DNA of 39,638 nt from the NCBI GenBank assembly GCA_004295005.1, contig SHNG01000056.1, forward strand, positions 1 to 39,638, in the 5' to 3' direction. Position 1 is the first letter of the stretch, and each line of letters opens with the position of its first letter. A program made the translations under genes and the position numbers. Under the pieces are notes generated by a model. The model was not told the DNA's origin. It made no database searches and was given only the letters and a program-made list of their open reading frames with translations. Shown piece after piece: positions 33,954 through 39,638 of the stretch. Origin of the DNA: Gammaproteobacteria bacterium. Lineage in GTDB: Bacteria > Pseudomonadota > Gammaproteobacteria > Xanthomonadales > Rhodanobacteraceae.

Positions 33954-35078
33954 ATGAGCAGCAAACGCGATTACTACGAAGTGCTCGGAGTCGAGCGCAG
34001 TGCCTCGGAAGATGACCTGAAAAAGGCATTCCGCCGCTTGGCCATGAAGTGCCATCCGGATCGCTGCCCGGATGATCCGCAGGCGCAAGAGCGATTCAAG
34101 GAAGCCAAGGAAGCCTACGAAATCCTCGGCGATGCGCGCAAGCGCGCGATGTATGACCAGCATGGACATGCCGCATTTGAGCACGGTCATGGCGGTGGCG
34201 GTTTCTCCGGTGATGTCGGTGACATCTTCGGTGACATCTTCAGCGATATCTTCGGCATGGGCGGTGGCCGGCGCGGACGTGCACAGCGTGGCTCGGATCT
34301 GCGTTACCTGATGGAACTGGATCTCGAAGAAGCCGTTTTCGGCATCGATCGCAAGATAGAAGTGCCCACCCTGGTCGCCTGCTCGGAGTGCGAGGGCAGC
34401 GGCTCGCAGGACGGCAAGACCTCGCGCTGCGATACCTGTCGCGGGCATGGCCGGGTGCGCATGCAGAACGGCATCTTTTCCGTGCAGCAAACCTGTCCGC
34501 ATTGCGCAGGCAGCGGCAAGACCATTTCCAATCCGTGCCGAAGCTGTCGCGGCGAAGGCAGGGTCAACGATGAACGCACCCTGGAGGTCAAGATTCCAGC
34601 AGGCGTGGACAACGGTGATCGCATTCGCCTGAGCGGACAGGGCGAGGCAGGTCCGCCGGGAACGGTGCCGGGCGATCTCTACGTCGAGGTCCGTGTGCGT
34701 GAACACGCGATATTCAAGCGTGATGGCAACGACCTCTATTGCGAGGTGCCGATACGTTTCGGCCAGGCCGCGCTGGGCGCGGAGTTGAACGTGCCCACCC
34801 TGGGCGGCGAAGCGCGCATCAGCATTCCAGCGGAGACCCAAACCGGCAAATTGTTCCGTTTGCGTGGCAAGGGCGTGAAGTCCGTGCGCAATGGTGAAAC
34901 CGGAGATCTGCTGTGCCGCGTGGTGCTGGAAACCCCGGTCAAGCTCACTGCTCGTCAGCGTGAACTCATCGAGGAGCTCGATGCCAGTTTCGGCGGCGAA
35001 CATGCCCACACCCACTCCCCACGCAATCGCAGTTGGCTTGATGGCGTCAAGCAGTTCTGGGATCGGGTTACATCCTGA
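33954..35078 (+). CDS. dnaJ: Chaperone DnaJ (Hsp40)
   Basis: A 374-residue type I J-protein that stimulates DnaK ATPase and delivers clients. Seen: the J domain ([23 protein letters not shown] in [10 protein letters not shown]), the G/F-rich linker with [20 protein letters not shown], four CxxCxGxG zinc-binding repeats ([32 protein letters not shown]) and the C-terminal client-binding domains ([20 protein letters not shown]). The ATG at 33954 is standard. The last gene of the chaperone group; dapB follows after 129 bases. Confidence 0.97.
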   Translation: MSSKRDYYEVLGVERSASEDDLKKAFRRLAMKCHPDRCPDDPQAQERFKEAKEAYEILGDARKRAMYDQHGHAAFEHGHGGGGFSGDVGDIFGDIFSDIFGMGGGRRGRAQRGSDLRYLMELDLEEAVFGIDRKIEVPTLVACSECEGSGSQDGKTSRCDTCRGHGRVRMQNGIFSVQQTCPHCAGSGKTISNPCRSCRGEGRVNDERTLEVKIPAGVDNGDRIRLSGQGEAGPPGTVPGDLYVEVRVREHAIFKRDGNDLYCEVPIRFGQAALGAELNVPTLGGEARISIPAETQTGKLFRLRGKGVKSVRNGETGDLLCRVVLETPVKLTARQRELIEELDASFGGEHAHTHSPRNRSWLDGVKQFWDRVTS

Positions 35079-35207
35079 CCCTGTGCCAAACGGCCGCAAC
35101 GTTGCTGAAGTCGAGTATTCCGACTGGCTTGGGGCAAGTTCGGTGGCGTGTGCATGGACTTGCGGTTTACCCTTGGGCAAACGGGGTATGTGAGTTGGTG
35201 AAGCGCA

Positions 35208-35984
35208 GTGACTGATGCAGTCCGAATTGCGGTGTTTGGTGCGCGCGGGCGCATGGGGCAGGCATTGCTCGATGCCGCATCCGAACGCATTGATCTTGAG
35301 GTCGTTGCCGCACTGGTGCGCGCCGGCAATTCGCCAGCGGATGCTGGTTTTCGCTCAACCCATATTCCATGCCTGGCCACGACGCTCTCGCCCGAGGCGA
35401 ATGCACAGGTTTTGGTAGATTTCTCTGGAGCAGCCGGCTTTGATTCGGCAATGGAACTGGCGCTTCGACACAAGCTCGCATTGGTGAGTGGTTCGACCGG
35501 ATTGAGCGAGCAGCAATCGGCTTCCCTGCAAGCGGCCAGTGAACGAGTTCCCGTGTTGTGGGCGGCCAATTTCAGTCTCGGCGTGGCGGTGCTGGCCCAT
35601 GTGGCCGCGCAAGCCTCACGCCTCTTGCCGGATTGGGATTGCGAGATATTCGAGGCCCATCACCGCAACAAGCAGGATGCGCCATCGGGCACGGCATTGA
35701 TGCTCGGTGAGCGTGTCAGGGAATCGCGTGGCGCGAATGAATCGCTCTTGTCATTGGACAGGAACGGCTTGCGGCCATCGCAGGGTATCGGCTTTTCGGT
35801 GATGCGGGCGGGTGACATCATCGGCGAACACGAGGTGCATCTGGTTGGCGCTGGTGAGCGCATTGAACTGGTGCATAGGGCAATGGACCGGCGCCTGTTT
35901 GCGCGCGGCGCGCTGGTGGCGGCACGCTGGCTGTGCGGACGTGAACCGGGCCGATACACGCTGGAAGCCGTGCTTGGCCTGTAA
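35208..35984 (+). CDS. dapB: 4-hydroxy-tetrahydrodipicolinate reductase
   Basis: A 258-residue NAD(P)H-dependent reductase of the diaminopimelate/lysine pathway. Seen: the Rossmann motif VFGARGRMGQALL, VDFSGAAGF, the SGSTGLSEQQ strand, the catalytic signature EAHHRNKQDAPSGTA with its conserved His and Lys, and GFSVMRAGDIIGEHEV. Length is slightly below E. coli DapB (273). The start is GTG at 35208 with GGTGAAG upstream. In many gammaproteobacteria carA follows at once; here two minus-strand genes intervene. Confidence 0.96.
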   Translation: MTDAVRIAVFGARGRMGQALLDAASERIDLEVVAALVRAGNSPADAGFRSTHIPCLATTLSPEANAQVLVDFSGAAGFDSAMELALRHKLALVSGSTGLSEQQSASLQAASERVPVLWAANFSLGVAVLAHVAAQASRLLPDWDCEIFEAHHRNKQDAPSGTALMLGERVRESRGANESLLSLDRNGLRPSQGIGFSVMRAGDIIGEHEVHLVGAGERIELVHRAMDRRLFARGALVAARWLCGREPGRYTLEAVLGL

Positions 35985-36015
35985 GCCTGTTTGGGAAGGT
36001 CCGATCAACCAGAGA

Positions 36016-36071
36016 CCGTTCGCGGTGAGCCCTTCGACTTTGCCCAGGACAGGCCTGTCGAACCATGAACG
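36016..36071. repeat. Common intergenic repeat (GTTCGCGGTGAGC...TGTCGAACCATGAAC type)
   Basis: CCGTTCGCGGTGAGC and TGTCGAACCATGAACG flank a central CCTTCGACTTTGCCCAGGAC. The arms form an imperfect inverted repeat. This string closely resembles a dispersed intergenic repeat common in gammaproteobacterial genomes. The rest of the dapB-protease gap (35985-36254) holds no credible gene. Confidence 0.6.
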
Positions 36072-36254
36072 AAATCAAGGTTCCACCTGCCAGGAGCCTG
36101 CGCGGGAGAAGCCATTCGGCTGCAACGCCGCTGCCATCGATTGATCCACTGAATCGCGCCAGCGTCGTTTCGCTTCGAATTCATTCTGCCGCGCAGGGTC
36201 CTAGGCCTTAGACCATGCGGAACTGGTTTGCTGCTGCCTTGGGAAGCTTCTGTA

Positions 36255-37784
36255 TCAATCCCTGCGCACGCCCGGGTTGAATGGTACGGGGCGCTCAAAT
36301 GGACCGCGTTCCTCATCTCGCATCTGAGAGGCCTGGCGCTCCGCTATCACCCGGTTGACGAGTACCGAATCCACATTGACCGTGCTTTGCACATTGTTGA
36401 TGCCGGCGATGCTCAGGGTGCCAGTGGAAGCCGGATCCAACCAGTCACGCAGACGCGAGCTTGGCGCAGGACCATTCCACCCGGCCGAGAACTTGCCATA
36501 GCAGTCGTATCCGCTGTCGGGCACGGTGCCCGCGCAGAGCGCGGTGCCACCCGAAAGAACCCCGATCAGGCGGCGACCGGAACCGCTGGAATCACCCACC
36601 GGGATCCACACGCCGGAACCGGATGATCCGCCTTCGGTCGTGCCCTGCTGGTAAGGACCGGTGAACCAATGGGTATTGACGCTGCCACCGCCGGTGCCAA
36701 TGCAGTTGTTGCCTTCTGACGGCCCCGGACCGAGGGTGACCTTGGCAACGTCTCCGCTTGGGTGATGCAGGCCAATGGTCGTGGCAGGCGCAATTCCCGT
36801 GGCATCCCAGCCCGCATGAAAAAGGTTCCATGCCGGATCCGGGTTTTGGTTGAGCTCCACGAGGGTGAAGTCCGCATCGTCGCGGGTTGCGCGCAGGACG
36901 GCGCCGGTCTGGTTCTGCAGGAAGGAATATCCCGTGGTCGACGCGCAACTCGTGGATTGATAGTTCCAGTAGAGACGCATGCTCGCCACTTCGGTTTGCG
37001 TGGACATGCAATGGGCTGCCGTCAGCACATAGTTCTTGCGGTCGCCGGGGACATCATTGAGCAGGGTAGCCGTGCAGATGTACGTCGTGGGTCCCGATTG
37101 GAACTCGTAGTAGGCCAGGGCGCGCGCTTCATCGGAATAGGGTTGCCCCAGCGGACAAACCACGTTGATGTTGCACGCACCCGAAGCTCCAGGACTGCCG
37201 ATGCGCGGTTCTGCATGGAACAGGTCACGGTAGCCGGCGCCAACATGGGTCAAGGCCAGCTTGTTGTCCTCAATCGCGCTGCCGGCGGGCAGGCGCAGTT
37301 CAATGGTTGCGGAATCGCCGGGAACGACGGGAATCCACAGGGGCGCCGCATCTGCCGAATCGTAGGGGCCCTCAAAGTAGCTGTTCGAGCCGGTGACCCA
37401 GAGTTGCGCGCCATTCGACAGGGCATAGGTTTCAAAACCAAGATGCAAGTCAGTGGCACCCGGGGCCTTGAGTGTGAGGCTCCACAGCAGATCACCGTTT
37501 TCCAGTACCTGCCAGTTGCCATCACTTGTCGAATCCACATTCACCGGGAAGCCGTGGGCAACGGCGAGGCGTTTGTCGTGTGCGCCCTGCAGGCCGCTGC
37601 GCGTGTCCTGATCCGCCCTGCGCAGGGCTTCGGCATCAATGGCCGGCAGCAGGAGTTGTGGCGTCTGTGCAGGCAACTTTTCGGGAGATGTCAGGCCGGG
37701 GGGTGGCTGCCCCTGGCGTGCCTGTGCCGAGATGGCTCCCGCCACCAGCAGTGGAACGAGAATGATACGTGCGCAAATCATCAT
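36255..37784 (-). CDS. Exported lysyl-endopeptidase-like serine protease (S1, Achromobacter protease I type)
   Basis: A ~509-residue preproprotein. A signal peptide (MMICARIILVPLLVAGAISA) is followed by a ~175-residue propeptide region with a carbohydrate-module-like fold, then a catalytic domain beginning near SGACNINVVCPLG, just as in Achromobacter protease I. Triad: His258 in YVLTAAHCM, Asp305 in RDDADFTLVEL, Ser388 in EGGSSGSGVW. The Asp that sets lysine preference in that protease appears conserved (Asp427 in GYDCYGKF), as does the ending LRDWLDPASTG. I prefer the ATG at 37784, with AGGA 8 bases upstream; an ATG at 37793 is the alternative. It follows the 2OG oxygenase gene within ~15 bases, so they form one transcript. 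Confidence 0.88.
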   Translation of the reverse strand: MMICARIILVPLLVAGAISAQARQGQPPPGLTSPEKLPAQTPQLLLPAIDAEALRRADQDTRSGLQGAHDKRLAVAHGFPVNVDSTSDGNWQVLENGDLLWSLTLKAPGATDLHLGFETYALSNGAQLWVTGSNSYFEGPYDSADAAPLWIPVVPGDSATIELRLPAGSAIEDNKLALTHVGAGYRDLFHAEPRIGSPGASGACNINVVCPLGQPYSDEARALAYYEFQSGPTTYICTATLLNDVPGDRKNYVLTAAHCMSTQTEVASMRLYWNYQSTSCASTTGYSFLQNQTGAVLRATRDDADFTLVELNQNPDPAWNLFHAGWDATGIAPATTIGLHHPSGDVAKVTLGPGPSEGNNCIGTGGGSVNTHWFTGPYQQGTTEGGSSGSGVWIPVGDSSGSGRRLIGVLSGGTALCAGTVPDSGYDCYGKFSAGWNGPAPSSRLRDWLDPASTGTLSIAGINNVQSTVNVDSVLVNRVIAERQASQMRDEERGPFERPVPFNPGVRRD

Positions 37785-37798
37785 GTGCAGCATCCTGG

Positions 37799-38485
37799 TC
37801 AATCGAGGTGTGAAGCGTCGTCCTTGCGGGCGGCGCCGATGTGGCGATCAATGGCACCAAACCATTTCTTGAAAAGTCGTGACAAACGTCCGCGTCGGGT
37901 CTTGCGCAGTTTCTCCTCGTCGCTGGTCAACCAGGCGATCTGGATGACGCGGCGCTCGCCTTCATACGGCAGGTGCCCATGGTATGAGTTTTCGCTGCGC
38001 CGGAATGCAACCAGGTTTCCATACAGCGGCTTGATTTCCCCGGTGACCAGGTCCTCGATGCTGTCGGCGCGCTTGAGGAAGCGCAGGCATCCATCACTGG
38101 TGTCTGGCCAGTCCTCGTTCAGGTAGAGCAGGGCAGTCACCACCTTGGAGCGACTGTCGGTGTGGATGGTGCCGTGGCGCCGATTGAGGAATCGGCAAAT
38201 GGTCACCAGGGTGGGAAAACTGCTCAGATTCTCGACTCCGAGCCGTTGGCCGATGGCATCGGCAATGGCGGGTGAACCCAGTTCCTCGATCAGCTGGTTG
38301 ATGCTGGGCCCGCAATCCGCCTGCTCATGTGGAAAGAAGCCGGCACTGGGGTACTTCGGGAAGTCGCGCGCCAATTCCGCCTTGCGTTCGTCGGCAAGCT
38401 GGGCACGGGCATGCAGGAATGCAAAGGGCTCCAGGCTGCCAATCGTGTCGCTGCGGCTCAGGTTTTGGGCATCAAGCAGGTTCAA
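37799..38485 (-). CDS. 2-oxoglutarate/Fe(II)-dependent oxygenase (prolyl-hydroxylase-like)
   Basis: A ~228-residue double-stranded beta-helix dioxygenase. Seen: the iron-binding facial triad HTD (His108, Asp110) in RRHGTIHTDSRSK and a distal His (169 or 171) in ENSYHGHLPYEGERR, with Arg179 placed to bind the 2-oxoglutarate carboxylate. LVTICRFLNRR and KVVTALLYLNEDWP are typical flanking strands. The C-terminus is basic (KLRKTRRGRLSRLFKKW) and may bind membrane or nucleic acid. No signal peptide, so it is cytoplasmic. The start is poorly defined: TTG at 38485 is used for lack of a nearby ATG. Substrate unknown. Confidence 0.8.
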   Translation of the reverse strand: MNLLDAQNLSRSDTIGSLEPFAFLHARAQLADERKAELARDFPKYPSAGFFPHEQADCGPSINQLIEELGSPAIADAIGQRLGVENLSSFPTLVTICRFLNRRHGTIHTDSRSKVVTALLYLNEDWPDTSDGCLRFLKRADSIEDLVTGEIKPLYGNLVAFRRSENSYHGHLPYEGERRVIQIAWLTSDEEKLRKTRRGRLSRLFKKWFGAIDRHIGAARKDDASHLD

Positions 38486-38557
38486 GGCGGGTGCAATTCG
38501 TTGCGGATCCGGGGTCGAATCTTAGCCCGGAACCCGTGAAGGAAACGCTTGTTTCAG

Positions 38558-38586
38558 TGGACAGACTCACGCCCAACACCTAACAT
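38558..38586 (+). promoter_or_regulatory. Sigma-70 promoter of carA
   Basis: TGGACA (38558-38563) and TAACAT (38581-38586) with a 17-base spacer. The predicted start near 38593 gives a ~113-nt structured leader before carA. Confidence 0.55.
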
Positions 38587-38625
38587 TCCGTCTCGCCTCG
38601 ACCCATACCAACGCCCAAACCACGG

Positions 38626-38697
38626 ACTGGCACAACCAGCCCGCGGGTTTTGTCGCACCCCAACCGCCTTCCGGTTGCGTGCGCGGGCCAAACCCAG
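38626..38697 (+). promoter_or_regulatory. Structured carA leader with competing stems
   Basis: A strong hairpin CGCAC-CC-CAACCG-CCTTC-CGGTTG-C-GTGCG spans 38654-38683. Alternative pairings use the same bases: GCCCGCG (38639-38645) with CGCGGGC (38682-38688), GGGTTT with AAACCC (38691-38694 area), and a small CTGG-CACAA-CCAG hairpin upstream. Such mutually exclusive stems are what a leader-control element would need. No T-tract terminator is visible. Confidence 0.4.
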
Positions 38698-38705
38698 GCG
38701 TAGAC

Positions 38706-39638
38706 ATGAATCAAACCGCCATTCTTGCCCTCGCCGACGGTAGCCTGTTTCGTGGGCGCTCGATCGGCGTGCCGGGGTCCACCATCGGCGAGGTCGTTTT
38801 CAATACGGCCATGACCGGCTATCAGGAAATCCTGACCGACCCTTCGTACTCGCGCCAGATCGTGACCCTCACCTATCCACACATCGGCAACACCGGCTGC
38901 AATGCCGATGATGTCGAGTCCGACCAGGTGCATGCCGCGGGGCTGGTAATCCGCGATCTGCCCCTGTTGGCCAGCAACTGGCGCATGCAGGAATCCATCG
39001 ATGCCTATCTGCTGCGCAACAAGGTGGTTGCCATTGCCGACATCGATACGCGTCGATTGACCCGCATCCTGCGCCAACATGGCGCGCAGGCCGGGTGCAT
39101 CGTGGCCGGCGAGGTTCCATCCGAAGCGCAAGCCCTGGCAGGCGCACGATCCTTTGCCGGCCTTTCCGGCATGGATCTGGCCAAAGTTGTATCCACGCGC
39201 ACGCAGTATTCGTGGTCATTGCCAAGCCATGAGCTGGATCCACGCCTCCGGCGTGAACCCCAATCGCGGTTCCGTGTCGTGGCATACGATTTCGGCATCA
39301 AGCAAAACATCCTGCGCCTGCTGGTGGATCACGGCTGCGAAATGGTTGTGGTGCCGGCACAAACTCCAGCGCGCGAAGTGATGGCACTGAATCCAGATGG
39401 CGTGTTCCTTTCCAATGGTCCGGGTGATCCCGAACCGTGTACCTACGCGATTGCCGCCATCCAGGAATTCATCGAACGCAAGGTTCCCGTTTTCGGCATC
39501 TGCCTGGGTCACCAATTGCTCGGACTGGCGGTTGGCGCACGAACCATGAAGATGAAATTCGGACACCATGGCGCCAACCATCCGGTGATTGACCTGGTGC
39601 GCGGGCAAGTCATGATTTCAAGCCAGAACCATGGATTC
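38706..39638 (+). CDS. carA: Carbamoyl-phosphate synthase small subunit, 3' end cut by window
   Basis: The first 311 codons of the glutaminase subunit, which supplies ammonia to CarB for carbamoyl phosphate (arginine and pyrimidine synthesis). Seen: [62 protein letters not shown], the class I amidotransferase domain with [23 protein letters not shown] and the nucleophile Cys in [13 protein letters not shown], then FGHHGANHP and SSQNHGF at the edge. The catalytic His-Glu pair lies beyond the window. The frame is open to the last base. It has its own promoter and leader, in place of read-through from dapB. Confidence 0.97.
   Translation, partial: MNQTAILALADGSLFRGRSIGVPGSTIGEVVFNTAMTGYQEILTDPSYSRQIVTLTYPHIGNTGCNADDVESDQVHAAGLVIRDLPLLASNWRMQESIDAYLLRNKVVAIADIDTRRLTRILRQHGAQAGCIVAGEVPSEAQALAGARSFAGLSGMDLAKVVSTRTQYSWSLPSHELDPRLRREPQSRFRVVAYDFGIKQNILRLLVDHGCEMVVVPAQTPAREVMALNPDGVFLSNGPGDPEPCTYAIAAIQEFIERKVPVFGICLGHQLLGLAVGARTMKMKFGHHGANHPVIDLVRGQVMISSQNHGF

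Overview
The window looks like chromosomal DNA of a high-GC gammaproteobacterium, most likely of the order Lysobacterales/Xanthomonadales. This rests on gene order (rpsF-rpsR-rplI-dnaB-alr-radA; ffh; rpsP-rimM-trmD-rplS; recN / hrcA-grpE-dnaK-dnaJ-dapB; carA), on protein sequences recognised by eye, and on strong GC bias at third codon positions. I see no rRNA, tRNA, CRISPR array, insertion sequence or phage gene. Both window edges cut genes: an acyl-CoA desaturase on the left and carA on the right.

Layout. (1) 1-3.3 kb: 3' end of a DesA-type desaturase, a MscS-type channel (minus strand), and a membrane-anchored or exported zinc metallopeptidase with a DUF4124-like segment. (2) 3.3-7.75 kb, minus strand: a three-gene, translationally coupled operon for an FAD-dependent dehydrogenase, an FMN-dependent 2-hydroxyacid dehydrogenase and a ThDP-dependent enzyme resembling benzoylformate decarboxylase. 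It looks like an undescribed 2-hydroxyacid degradation module. (3) 7.97-13.26 kb: ribosomal proteins S6, S18 and L9, replicative helicase DnaB, alanine racemase and RadA. (4) 13.3-15.6 kb: a YpjD-like membrane protein, divergent from the SRP GTPase Ffh. (5) 15.8-20.3 kb: four exported-protein genes lying between ffh and rpsP, which are often neighbours in gammaproteobacteria. They encode a secreted protein ending in LPVEVTDFSVE, a DUF1573-like protein, a small Fn3-like protein, and a sulfatase-fold protein with Thr in the nucleophile position fused to TPRs. (6) 20.6-22.6 kb: rpsP-rimM-trmD-rplS with a strong terminator. (7) 22.8-26.7 kb: htpG behind a clear sigma-32 promoter, then a YbdL-like transaminase and YafV-like omega-amidase pair. 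(8) 26.7-29.8 kb, minus strand: recN, an ArsC-like reductase and a LysR regulator. (9) 30.1-36.0 kb: hrcA, grpE, dnaK, dnaJ, dapB. (10) 36.25-38.5 kb, minus strand: a 2OG-Fe(II) oxygenase and a lysyl-endopeptidase-like exported protease, lying between dapB and carA. (11) From 38.7 kb: carA with its own promoter and a strongly structured leader.

How it fits together. Most of the window is housekeeping: translation, protein export, replication and repair, chaperones, lysine/peptidoglycan and arginine/pyrimidine precursors. Three sigma-32-type promoters (htpG, grpE, dnaK) share the same 13-nt spacer, and I found no CIRCE operator although hrcA is present. The accessory content sits in three places: the 2-hydroxyacid operon and two islands of exported enzymes placed inside otherwise conserved housekeeping neighbourhoods. 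These are the most promising places for new biology. Family assignments come from reading motifs, not from database searches.
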